From an uncultured Collinsella sp. (GTDB lineage: Bacteria; Actinomycetota; Coriobacteriia; Coriobacteriales; Coriobacteriaceae): a stretch of 13,766 nt of DNA. A model generated the notes under the pieces. It was not told the DNA's origin and made no database searches. It saw only the letters and a program-made list of their open reading frames with translations. The stretch covers positions 1-13,766 of the forward strand of contig CAJLUE010000044.1 of assembly GCA_905209765.1 (NCBI GenBank), given 5' to 3'. Below, one piece after another: positions 1-6,962 of the stretch. A program made the position numbers and the translations under genes. Each line of letters begins with the position of its first letter. The first letter of the stretch is position 1.

Positions 1-29
1 CGCATTTGAGACAAGGTGACGTGAAACGA

Positions 30-58
30 AAGGGCGCTGACCTTCTGGTCGCGCCCTT
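30..58 (-). terminator. Putative terminator of the DAHP synthase gene
   Basis: Arms 30-37 (aagggcgc) and 51-58 (gcgccctt) continue with gacc/ggtc at 39-42 and 47-50. This gives a 12-bp stem with one bulged base and a TTCT loop on the plus strand. Read on the minus strand it is followed by a T-rich tail (TTTCGTTTC), about 75 bp beyond the stop codon of the DAHP synthase gene. This fits a rho-independent terminator with an interrupted U tract. Confidence 0.6.
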
Positions 59-105
59 GAAGTTGAACGTCAGATTGTCCAAATGCGACCCGCGCAGCGT
101 CGGCC

Positions 106-135
106 GGTTACGGCGTTTGGTAAAACGCCGTAACC
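106..135 (-). other. Perfect 13-bp hairpin touching the DAHP synthase stop codon
   Basis: Arms 106-118 and 123-135 are perfectly complementary over 13 bp with a 4-nt loop at 119-122. The outer base pair includes the last base of the TAG stop codon at 137-135. No T run follows on the minus strand, so it is not a classical terminator by itself. Together with the hairpin at 30-58 it may be a 3'-end stabiliser or part of a two-step terminator. The function is inferred; the palindrome is seen directly. Confidence 0.5.
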
Positions 136-1166
136 TACACCCGCTCCGCGATCTCGTGGATGAGGTAGTCGGTCTTTTCCCAGCCCAGGCATGGGTCGGT
201 GATCGACTTGCCAAAGACGCCGCCATCGACCGGCTGGTTGCCGTCCTCCAGGTAGGACTCGATCATAAAGCCCTTGACCAGCTTGGAGATGGACTCGTTG
301 CGGCGGCAGCTGTCGAGCACCTCTTTGCAAATGCGGTACTGCTCCAGCGGACGCTTGCCCGAGTTGTCGTGGTTGCAGTCGATGACCGCCGCCGGGTTGG
401 CGTAACCGGCATGCTCGGTATAGCGCTCGGCCAGGCGCTCCAGGTGCTCGTAGTGGTAGTTGGGGTAGGTGCGCCCATCGAGACCGATGTAACCACGCAT
501 AACGGCGTGCGCGAGCGGATTGCCGTCGCATTCGACCTCCCAGTTGCGGAAGATGAAGCTCTGGTGCGCCTGAGCGGCGTAAATGGAGTTGAGCATGACG
601 GTGGTGGAACCGGCGGTGGGGTTCTTCATGCCCACGGGCACCGAAATGCCGCTCGATACCAGGCGATGCTCCTGGTTTTCGACCGAGCGCGCGCCCACGG
701 CAACATAGCTCAGCAGGTCAACGAGGTACTGGTAGTTGGACGGATAGAGCATCTCGTCGGCGGTGAAGAAGCCCGTTTCCTCAATAACGCGCAGGTGCAT
801 GTGGCGGATGGCCTTAACGCCTTCGAGCAGGTCATCGGGCGCCTCGGGGTCGGGGTTGTGCAGCAGACCCTTGTAGCCGGTGCCCTTGGTGCGCGGCTTG
901 TTGGTGTAGACGCGCGGAATAATGATGAGTTTGTCTTTGACCTCCTCGGCGGTCTTGGCCAGTCGGTTCATGTACTCAAGCACCGAATCCTCGCGGTCGG
1001 CAGAGCACGGGCCGATGATGAGCACCTTGCGCGCGTCCTCGCCGGTAAAGACCTTGGCGACCTCGGCGTCGAATGCCTGCTTTTTGGCGGTAAGCTCGGC
1101 GGAAAGCGGCATTTCCTCGCGGATCTCCAGGGGGATTGGCAACTTGCGTTTGAATTCCATGGCCAT
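135..1166 (-). CDS. aroF: 3-deoxy-7-phosphoheptulonate (DAHP) synthase, type I
   Basis: This enzyme condenses phosphoenolpyruvate with erythrose 4-phosphate to DAHP, the first committed step of the shikimate pathway to aromatic amino acids. The 343 residues match the usual length of the AroF/AroG/AroH family (about 350). Visible family motifs are IGPCSADRE (residues 51-59, metal-binding Cys54), PRVYTNKPRT (84-93, substrate binding), KNPTAG (181-186), DCNHDNSGK (263-271, metal-ligand His266), IESYLEDGNQ (302-311, Glu303) and KSITDPCLGW (320-329, Asp324). All four expected metal ligands are therefore present. The ATG at 1166 is preceded by GAGGAGG with about 5 nt spacing. The gene is monocistronic here; the next minus-strand gene upstream lies beyond a non-coding gap. 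Feedback specificity (Phe, Tyr or Trp) cannot be read from the sequence, so the isozyme letter is nominal. Confidence 0.96.
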   Translation of the reverse strand: MAMEFKRKLPIPLEIREEMPLSAELTAKKQAFDAEVAKVFTGEDARKVLIIGPCSADREDSVLEYMNRLAKTAEEVKDKLIIIPRVYTNKPRTKGTGYKGLLHNPDPEAPDDLLEGVKAIRHMHLRVIEETGFFTADEMLYPSNYQYLVDLLSYVAVGARSVENQEHRLVSSGISVPVGMKNPTAGSTTVMLNSIYAAQAHQSFIFRNWEVECDGNPLAHAVMRGYIGLDGRTYPNYHYEHLERLAERYTEHAGYANPAAVIDCNHDNSGKRPLEQYRICKEVLDSCRRNESISKLVKGFMIESYLEDGNQPVDGGVFGKSITDPCLGWEKTDYLIHEIAERV

Positions 1167-1220
1167 AAGGGCCTCCTCAATCTATAGAAAGAGCAATAAG
1201 CGTTTTGTCGAGTGTTCGGC

Positions 1221-1249
1221 ATTATCCGCTGTCGCACGCTAAAGTGCAA
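1221..1249 (-). promoter_or_regulatory. Candidate sigma70-type promoter of the DAHP synthase gene
   Basis: On the minus strand, TTGCAC (1249-1244) and GATAAT (1226-1221) are separated by exactly 17 bp, about 55 bp before the start codon. The -10 element matches the consensus at 5 of 6 positions; the -35 matches only at TTG. No leader peptide or T-box was seen between it and the gene. Confidence 0.45.
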
Positions 1250-1264
1250 CCCCTCGCCACCCCG

Positions 1265-1302
1265 AAACCTGCCAAAAGGGACAGGTTTATTTTGGCAGGT
1301 TT
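1265..1302. repeat. Palindrome with a perfect 13-bp stem in the aroF upstream gap
   Basis: Arms 1265-1277 (aaacctgccaaaa) and 1290-1302 (ttttggcaggttt) are perfect reverse complements around a 12-nt loop. The loop itself carries another partial copy of the arm (acaggttt, 1281-1288). Both arms are T-rich at one end, so it could act as a terminator in either direction, but no gene in this window points into it closely. A dispersed palindromic repeat is an alternative. Confidence 0.45.
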
Positions 1303-1384
1303 TATATGGGGGAACGTCGGCGGATACCGGGAGGGAGTGGCGTCGCGCGGGACCCTAAGGCTATTGTCGGTTCCCCAGGAAACA

Positions 1385-1623
1385 CCCTGTGGGCAAAAAA
1401 TGTCAAATATGAGTACGGTTGCTAATCTAGTAGCATATCGGTCTAGCAAGATAATAGACAAAGTGAAAAAATATGTTCATTAACATTGCCACGCAGAAGC
1501 CCGCTAACGGGCGTTTTGATTAATTTGAAGGCGTATAGAGGCCGCAAGGAGGTCGTTTGAGGCTGTTTTTGCTGATACTAAAAAGGTAACAGTACTCATA
1601 TTTGCCATTTTTTGCCCACAGGG
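1385..1623. repeat. 239-bp element bounded by long inverted repeats (MITE-like)
   Basis: The left end at 1385-1416 and the right end at 1592-1623 are reverse complements over 32 bp with a single mismatch (tgtc versus tggc). The match continues inward to about 1422 and 1586 with two more mismatches. The outer ends read ccctgtgggc and gcccacaggg. The roughly 160-bp interior has lower GC than the flanking genes, carries no convincing ORF, and contains a small terminator-like hairpin at 1499-1517. Long terminal inverted repeats around a short non-coding core suggest a non-autonomous mobile element or a large hairpin repeat. I see no clear target-site duplication, so the mobile interpretation is inference. 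Confidence 0.5.
1499..1517 (+). terminator. Small terminator-like hairpin inside the inverted-repeat element
   Basis: GCCCG (1499-1503), loop CTAA, CGGGC (1508-1512) is followed by GTTTTGATT. The stem is short (5 bp, all G-C) and no upstream plus-strand gene was identified, so its role is uncertain. It may belong to the repeat element that contains it. Confidence 0.4.
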
Positions 1624-1679
1624 CCTCGAAGGGGCTGTCAATCAGGTCCCAGGGGAGGCGGTTCGAGGGCCGTAGAACA

Positions 1680-1715
1680 AAAACGGGGGCGCAGGTTGTC
1701 CTGCGCCCCCGTTTT
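1680..1715 (-). terminator. Strong terminator of the marR-ABC-ABC operon
   Basis: Arms 1680-1695 and 1700-1715 form a perfect 16-bp stem with a TTGT loop. The stem has a GC core and A/T ends (aaaac and gtttt). Read on the minus strand it ends in a T-rich run (TTTTTGTTCT), about 30 bp after the stop codon of the second ABC gene. It is the clearest rho-independent terminator in the window. Confidence 0.85.
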
Positions 1716-1744
1716 CTTGGCATTGCGGTTGTTTGCTGCCGGTT

Positions 1745-3601
1745 TTACGCCGCTTCGTCGAACTGCGAGTTGTACAGGTCGGCGTAGAAGCCGCCCTGGG
1801 CGAGCAGCTCGTCGTGCGTGCCCTTTTCGACGATGTCGCCGTCGCGAATTACCAAGATCACGTCGGCGTTGCGGATCGTGGACAGGCGGTGCGCGATGAC
1901 AAAGCTCGTGCGGCCCTGCATCAGCGCATCCATGGCGCGCTGGATGAGCTCCTCGGTGCGGGTATCGACGTTGGAGGTCGCCTCGTCCAGAATCAGCGCC
2001 GGGCGGTCGGCCAAAATGGCACGGGCGATGGTCACGAGCTGGCGCTGACCCTGCGACAGGTTAGTGCCCTCCTCGTTGATCATAAAGTCGTAGCCGCCAG
2101 CGAGCGTATGGATAAAGTGATCGCAGCGTGCGGCGCGTGCAGCGGCCTCGACCTCGGCATCGCTCGCATCGGGGCGTCCGTAGCGGATGTTCTCGCGGAT
2201 CGTGCCGTTAAACAGCCAGGTATCCTGTAGTACCATGGCAAACTCGCCGCGCAGCGCCGCGCGGTCCCAATCGCGCACGTCGATGCCCTCAACGCGCAGC
2301 GAACCGCCGTCCACGTCGTAAAAGCGCTGCAGCAGCTTAATGAGCGTGGTCTTGCCGGCGCCGGTGGGACCGACGATGGCGATGGTCTGGCCGGGCTGCG
2401 CCTCGCAGCTAAAGTCGTGGATGATGGTCTTGTCGGGCGTGTAGCCAAACTTGACGTGGTCGAACTCCACGTGACCGGGGCGCTTCTCGGGAATCTGCGC
2501 GTCGGCCTTCTGCTCCTCCTCGGGCGCGGCCAGGAACTCAAAGACGCGCTCGGTGGCAGCGGCCATCGACTGCATCGTGTTGCTCACGTTGCCCAGCTGC
2601 TGCACGGGTTGCGTAAAGTTGCGAACGTACTGGATAAAGCTCTGGATGTCGCCGGGCGTGGCATTGCCGGTCAGCGCGAGCTGTGCGCCCACCACGACGA
2701 CGCCCACGTAGCCCATGTTGCCCACCAGGCTCATAAGCGGCATCATCAGGCCCGACAGGAACTGCGAGCGCCAGCCACTAATAAAGAGACGGTCGTTTTG
2801 ACGGTCGAACTCTTCGATTGAGGCCTCGGCGCGGTCGAACACCTGAATGACGTTCTGGCCGGCAAAGTCCTCCTCGATAATGCCGTTGACGGCGCCCAGA
2901 ACCTGCTGTTGCTCGCGGAAGTACGGCTGCGAGAAGTGAATCATTACGGTCAAGATAATCGCGGCGGCCGGCAGCGTGAGCACGGTGACGCCGGTAAGCG
3001 GCAGGCTGATCGAAAGCATCATGACGAGCACGCCGATAATCTGCGTCACCGAGGTGATGAGCTGCGTCACGCTCTGGTTGAGCGACTGGCCCAGCGTATC
3101 GACGTCGTTGGTGATGCGGCTGAGCACGTCGCCCTTGCTGTGGCCGTTGAAGTAGCTCATCGGCACGACGGCAATCTTGGCGGCGATCTCCTTGCGCATA
3201 CGGTAACAAATCTTTTGCGTGACGCCGGTCATGAGCCAGCCTTGGATGAGGCTGCAGACAGAGCTTGCCAGATACAGGCAGAGCAAAAAGCCGAGCGTCT
3301 TGGCAATCCAGGCAAAGTCAACGTCGCCGGTACCGTTTACCTTGGCAACCAGGCCCTCGAACAGTTTGGTGGTAACCTGGCCGAGCACCTTGGGCCCCAC
3401 AATGTTAAAGATGACCGAGCACACGGCAAAGGCGACGGCGGTAAACACGGCAATCTTATGCTGACCGATATAGCCGAGCAGCTGCCTCATGGTGCCCTTA
3501 AAGTCCTTGGCCTTTTCGCCGCGACGCATGCCGCCCATGCGGCCCATGGGACCGCGCTGGCGGGTGGGCTTGGGAATCTGAGTCTTGGTCTCGTCTGCCA
3601 T
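1745..3601 (-). CDS. ABC exporter half-transporter with canonical ATPase residues
   Basis: A 618-residue fused membrane and ATP-binding subunit of the multidrug/peptide exporter type. Membrane segments span roughly residues 45-335. The nucleotide-binding domain follows, with Walker A GPTGAGKT (411-418), Q-loop VLQD (Gln459), signature LSQGQ (515-519), Walker B ALILDE (535-540, catalytic Glu540) and H-loop IAHRLST (His571). The signature has Gln in place of the first Gly of LSGGQ. The N-terminus is basic and Gly/Met-rich (residues 15-30) and probably cytoplasmic. The ATG overlaps the upstream ABC gene's TAA by one base (TAATG), behind a GGAGG ribosome binding site, so translation is probably coupled. 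With its partner it should form a heterodimeric exporter at the cytoplasmic membrane. The substrate cannot be told from sequence; drugs, peptides or lipids are possible. Confidence 0.93.
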   Translation of the reverse strand: MADETKTQIPKPTRQRGPMGRMGGMRRGEKAKDFKGTMRQLLGYIGQHKIAVFTAVAFAVCSVIFNIVGPKVLGQVTTKLFEGLVAKVNGTGDVDFAWIAKTLGFLLCLYLASSVCSLIQGWLMTGVTQKICYRMRKEIAAKIAVVPMSYFNGHSKGDVLSRITNDVDTLGQSLNQSVTQLITSVTQIIGVLVMMLSISLPLTGVTVLTLPAAAIILTVMIHFSQPYFREQQQVLGAVNGIIEEDFAGQNVIQVFDRAEASIEEFDRQNDRLFISGWRSQFLSGLMMPLMSLVGNMGYVGVVVVGAQLALTGNATPGDIQSFIQYVRNFTQPVQQLGNVSNTMQSMAAATERVFEFLAAPEEEQKADAQIPEKRPGHVEFDHVKFGYTPDKTIIHDFSCEAQPGQTIAIVGPTGAGKTTLIKLLQRFYDVDGGSLRVEGIDVRDWDRAALRGEFAMVLQDTWLFNGTIRENIRYGRPDASDAEVEAAARAARCDHFIHTLAGGYDFMINEEGTNLSQGQRQLVTIARAILADRPALILDEATSNVDTRTEELIQRAMDALMQGRTSFVIAHRLSTIRNADVILVIRDGDIVEKGTHDELLAQGGFYADLYNSQFDEAA

Positions 3602-5967
3602 TAGCGCTCGCCTCCTTCCATAACGGCTGCAATTTCTTCTTGGGTGAGCCCCAGCTCCTCGGCGGAAAGCTGCGACTGTGCGATCTCCAGGTATGCCGGG
3701 CAGTTGTGCAGCAGCTCCTCGTGCGTGCCGGTGCCCACCACGTGGCCGTCGTCGAGCACGATGATTTGATCGGCGTGCATGATGGTCGCGATGCGCTGGG
3801 CCACGACCACGAGTGCGGCGTTGGTAACGTTTTTGGCCAGCTCTTCGCGCAGACGCGCGTCGGTCTTGTAGTCGAGGGCGCTAAACGAGTCATCGAACAC
3901 CACGACCTCGGGCTTTTTGGCCAACGCGCGGGCGATGGCCAGACGTTGGCGCTGACCGCCCGAAACATTGGAACCGCCCTGGCTGATGGGGGAGTCGTAG
4001 CCGCCCTCGCGCCCGGCGATAAAGTCCTCCGCCTGGGCGACGCGTGCCGCCTGGCGCATATCCTCGTCACTCACCATATCGCCGGCAAACTTGAGGTTGC
4101 TCTCGACGGTGCCCGAGAACAGGCGACCCTGCTGCGGGATATAACCAATACGGCGGCGCAGCTCGGAAAGGGTCATGTCGCGCACGTCGATGCCGTCGAG
4201 CGAAATGCTGCCGCCCGTGACGTCGTATAAGCGCGGGATCAGCTGCACGAGCGTAGATTTGCCCGAGCCCGTGGAGCCAATGATGCCGAGCATCTGACCG
4301 GCATGCGTGGTGAAGTTCACGCCGCTGATGACATCGGCGCGGGCATCGGGATACTGGAAGCTCACGTCGCGGAAGCACAGCTCACCGCGCGGCGCGCTGG
4401 TCGCAGGCAGTTTGGGCGAGGCAGGGTCGTTGATGCTCGTGGGGCAAGTGATGACCTCTTCTACGCGCTCGGCTGCGACCTCGGCGCGGGGCAGGATGAC
4501 CGAAACCATGGTGAGGATCATAAACGCCATGACGATCTGCATGGTGTAGGAGATAAACGCCATCATGTTGCCGACCTGCATCACGCCGTCGGACACGCCC
4601 TGCGCGCCAAACCAGACGATAAGCACAGTGACGCAGTTCATGACGAGCATCATGAGCGGCATCATAAAGCTCATGGCTCGGTTGGTGTAGAGCTGCGTGG
4701 TCATCAGGTCGAGCGAAGCCTTGTCAAAACGCTCGAGCTCATGCTCCTCGCGGTTGAACGAGCGGATAGGCATAAGGCCGTCGAGCAGCTCGCGGGCGGT
4801 AAGGTTCACGCGGTCCACGTAACTTTGCATCTTTTTGAACTTGGGCATGGTGAGGCCCATGAGCACGCCGACGACGGCCGAGACCGCGATGATGGCAACG
4901 GCGATGGTCCACTCCAGGCCGGTATGGTTGGCCAGGACGCGCATGACGGCGACGATGCCCATGACGGGGGCCATCAGACACATGCGGATAAACAGGGTTG
5001 CGGCCATCTGGATCTGCTGAATGTCATTGGTGCAGCGGGTGATGAGCGAGGCCTGGCTAAACTTGCCCACCTCGGCCGGCGAGAAGTGCATAACCTTGTT
5101 GAAGGTCTCGCGGCGCAGGTCGCGGGCGATGGAGCAGGCAGTGCGCGAAGCAACGGCACCGGTCAGGATGGTGGCGACCAGCGACACCAGACACAGCCCA
5201 AACATCGTGGTCGCCATGCGGCCCAGGTAGGCGTTCTGCACGTCGGCGGGGTCGATGCCCTGTGCCTTGTACTCGTCCTGCACATAGCTCACGGCGCGCT
5301 GAGTGACGATGGAGCCCGACATGGAGCCCATTTTATCCGCCATTTCGTTGGCGCCCTCGACGAGCTTGCTTTGGTCTACCAGACCGCCCTCGACACCCAG
5401 GCGCAGGCTCTTCATGGTGATCTTGCCGCCGTCGGCGTCGATCTGCTTTTGCATATTCTGCGCCGCTGCGGCCTTCTGCTGCATCTCGGCGAGCTGCTCG
5501 GGCGTCATCGCTGCCATTTGCTCGGGCGTGGGCATGGCCTGAGCGGCGTCGCTGTCTTTCTCGCTGGACGTGCCCATCATGTCGCCCATGGAGTCGGCGT
5601 CGATGCCTTGGTTGAAGGCGAGCACGACGGTCTCAGGCAGGCTCATAATGTCGGCAATCTTGCTGCCGTCGGCACGCTCTTCCTCGGTGCCCTTGTACGT
5701 TCGAATGCCGTTCTTGTCTGCCTTGCCAAACACGGCCTCCACAGCCTCGGCGTCCTTGGCGCTCATAAAGAGTTCGAGGTCGTCGAGCGATTCGGCGCGA
5801 ATGGTGTCGGGCACGGGTGAGGCAATGCCGCCTTGCTGCACGCCCACGTCGACGATGTCGCTCATATAGGTAGGCAGTGCCAGATCGGCGTTGCAGCTGA
5901 TTACGATAAGTACGATAGCTGCGAACAGTGCCAGGATATGCTTTTTAAAGAGCTTGAGAATCCTCAC
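3601..5967 (-). CDS. ABC exporter half-transporter with degenerate ATP site and large insert after TM1
   Basis: A 788-residue fused membrane and ATP-binding subunit, about 170-210 residues longer than usual half-transporters (580-620). TM1 is at about residues 11-30, but TM2 does not begin until about 250. The stretch between is polar, Met/Gln-rich, with a TPEQ repeat near 147-158, and should face outward. Walker A is GSTGSGKS (564-571), the signature VSGGQ (668-672), and Walker B VVVFDD (688-693) with Asp693 where the catalytic Glu normally sits. The H-loop reads VAQRIAT, with Gln724 for His. These changes are typical of the degenerate member of heterodimeric exporters such as TM287/288 or YfiB-like proteins. 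The GTG start at 5967 overlaps the marR stop by four bases (GTGA), giving tight coupling. The function of the loop and the substrate are unknown. Confidence 0.92.
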   Translation of the reverse strand: MRILKLFKKHILALFAAIVLIVISCNADLALPTYMSDIVDVGVQQGGIASPVPDTIRAESLDDLELFMSAKDAEAVEAVFGKADKNGIRTYKGTEEERADGSKIADIMSLPETVVLAFNQGIDADSMGDMMGTSSEKDSDAAQAMPTPEQMAAMTPEQLAEMQQKAAAAQNMQKQIDADGGKITMKSLRLGVEGGLVDQSKLVEGANEMADKMGSMSGSIVTQRAVSYVQDEYKAQGIDPADVQNAYLGRMATTMFGLCLVSLVATILTGAVASRTACSIARDLRRETFNKVMHFSPAEVGKFSQASLITRCTNDIQQIQMAATLFIRMCLMAPVMGIVAVMRVLANHTGLEWTIAVAIIAVSAVVGVLMGLTMPKFKKMQSYVDRVNLTARELLDGLMPIRSFNREEHELERFDKASLDLMTTQLYTNRAMSFMMPLMMLVMNCVTVLIVWFGAQGVSDGVMQVGNMMAFISYTMQIVMAFMILTMVSVILPRAEVAAERVEEVITCPTSINDPASPKLPATSAPRGELCFRDVSFQYPDARADVISGVNFTTHAGQMLGIIGSTGSGKSTLVQLIPRLYDVTGGSISLDGIDVRDMTLSELRRRIGYIPQQGRLFSGTVESNLKFAGDMVSDEDMRQAARVAQAEDFIAGREGGYDSPISQGGSNVSGGQRQRLAIARALAKKPEVVVFDDSFSALDYKTDARLREELAKNVTNAALVVVAQRIATIMHADQIIVLDDGHVVGTGTHEELLHNCPAYLEIAQSQLSAEELGLTQEEIAAVMEGGER

Positions 5968-6413
5968 TCGGCATCTCTCCTTTCTTGATTGCGGTCGATA
6001 ATTTCGTTGGCACGCCTTAGAAGGCGCACCATCTCTTGGGTATCTGTTTCGCCGAGCTGTTCGAGGAAAGCCGCCGTGCGGTCCTCGAATTCCCGACGTT
6101 TGATTTCGAGATCCTGGAATCCTTTGTCGGTCACCGTGACGTGTACGCGACGACGGTCGGTCTTTGAGTGCTCGCGCTCGACCCAGCCCTTGGCTTCGAG
6201 AGCGCGTAGGATATTGGCGATGCGGGCACTCGAGACCCAGGCGCGATCAGCGAGTTCGCTCGGCGTGAGCGAACCGCCGGCGAGTATGAGGGCGCGCATA
6301 ACGGCCATCTCGCCGCCGAGGGCTTTGTCCGCAAAACGCGAAATGCGCTGATGCATGCTGCCGAACTCGGTAAGGAGCTGACGCCCAAGTTCACGGAAAT
6401 CGGTATCTTCCAC
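5964..6413 (-). CDS. MarR-family transcriptional regulator
   Basis: A 149-residue protein of normal MarR length. The winged helix-turn-helix spans about residues 46-100: LTPSELADRAWVSSARIANI is the helix-turn-helix, and the wing carries the family's basic turn KTDRRRVHVTVT. The C-terminal helices (about 105-145) would form the dimer interface. It is the first gene of an operon with two ABC half-transporters, so it probably represses their export operon and is released by a ligand, as is known for many MarR/ABC pairs. The start is GTG at 6413, chosen because AGGGG lies about 7 nt upstream and because the homologous N-terminus fits. An inverted repeat covers this start (see 6411-6447), which suggests autoregulation. 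Confidence 0.9.
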   Translation of the reverse strand: MEDTDFRELGRQLLTEFGSMHQRISRFADKALGGEMAVMRALILAGGSLTPSELADRAWVSSARIANILRALEAKGWVEREHSKTDRRRVHVTVTDKGFQDLEIKRREFEDRTAAFLEQLGETDTQEMVRLLRRANEIIDRNQERRDAE

Positions 6414-6447
6414 CGAAAACCCCTAACACTAGAAACTATTTTCGGTG
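6411..6447 (-). promoter_or_regulatory. Candidate MarR operator overlapping the marR start codon
   Basis: The arms caccgaaaa (6411-6419) and ttttcggtg (6439-6447) are perfect 9-bp reverse complements with 19 nt between them. Between them lies a smaller dyad, ctaacactag (6423-6432). The region contains the ribosome binding site and touches the GTG start. A bound dimer, or the RNA hairpin itself, could block expression of the whole operon. Which arm pair is recognised is not decided by the sequence. Confidence 0.45.
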
Positions 6448-6962
6448 AAAGATGATACCCCCGCACGCGCACCCTATACGGTAGATTTTGGGACATGCCT
6501 AGAAAACAACCTTTAGGCGACCTCCGTACACCGTCGGTATCAGCAAAGTTAGGGGTAGATCTCTGAGCACGTCCTAAAGCCCACTCAGAGGCACTTTACC
6601 CTGCTAAAGCTGGCATAACAGCTAGAGTGAACGTCGTACAAAGGCAAGGAAAAAACTAAACAAATCGGTGAACGGTAGTTGTTCACGCTCGCATTTCCTG
6701 CGGGTTTGTAAAAAACGCCCTTATGATATAAAAAAAGAAACATATAACAGCCCAGATGAAGGGGGTGGCTATGTTATCCTTCTCAAACGGGTGAAATCTT
6801 GGGTTTTGGGTTGCAGTTCCAAGGTGGACAAACGTTTTTCCCTGCACTAACATGTGGTGAAGAACGGAAGAAGCCGGTAGCGCAAGCCGATAATTCAAGA
6901 ATTCAATAAGCAGCGGTGTAAGAGAGCGCCGCATTACACGTAACTAGGAGCGTGGTTACACA
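6448..6962 (+). other. Gene-free leader upstream of the pyruvate formate-lyase gene
   Basis: About 500 bp between the divergent marR and pflB genes with no supported ORF. It is more AT-rich than the flanking genes, mainly at 6640-6760. It contains a 7-bp-arm hairpin (ctctgag 6561-6567, ctcagag 6584-6590), a 19-bp dyad gtgaac-N7-gttcac at 6668-6686, and a weak possible promoter TTGTAA (6706-6711) with TATAAA (6727-6732, spacer 15). Near the gene are gtgtaa (6916-6921) and ttacac (6934-6939), which could pair just upstream of the ribosome binding site. Long 5' regions with several promoters are common for pfl genes. No classical FNR box (TTGAT-N4-ATCAA) was seen. Confidence 0.4.

Noticed and set aside
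6..1187. A 393-residue plus-strand ORF across the DAHP synthase gene
   Set aside because: It is antisense to a gene with all DAHP synthase motifs, has low-complexity Val/Gly/Ala/Leu composition, and resembles no family.
1520..1723. A 67-residue minus-strand ORF over the right end of the inverted-repeat element and the terminator
   Set aside because: It runs through the 16-bp terminator stem and the repeat arm, and has no ribosome binding site or known domain. It is probably a by-product of the repeat.
4303..5820. A 505-residue plus-strand ORF opposite the larger ABC gene
   Set aside because: His/Gly/Asp-rich antisense translation of a clear ABC transporter; no domain.
6668..6850. A 60-residue ORF in the pfl leader
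   Set aside because: No ribosome binding site, no hydrophobic or family pattern, and atypical codons compared with neighbouring genes.
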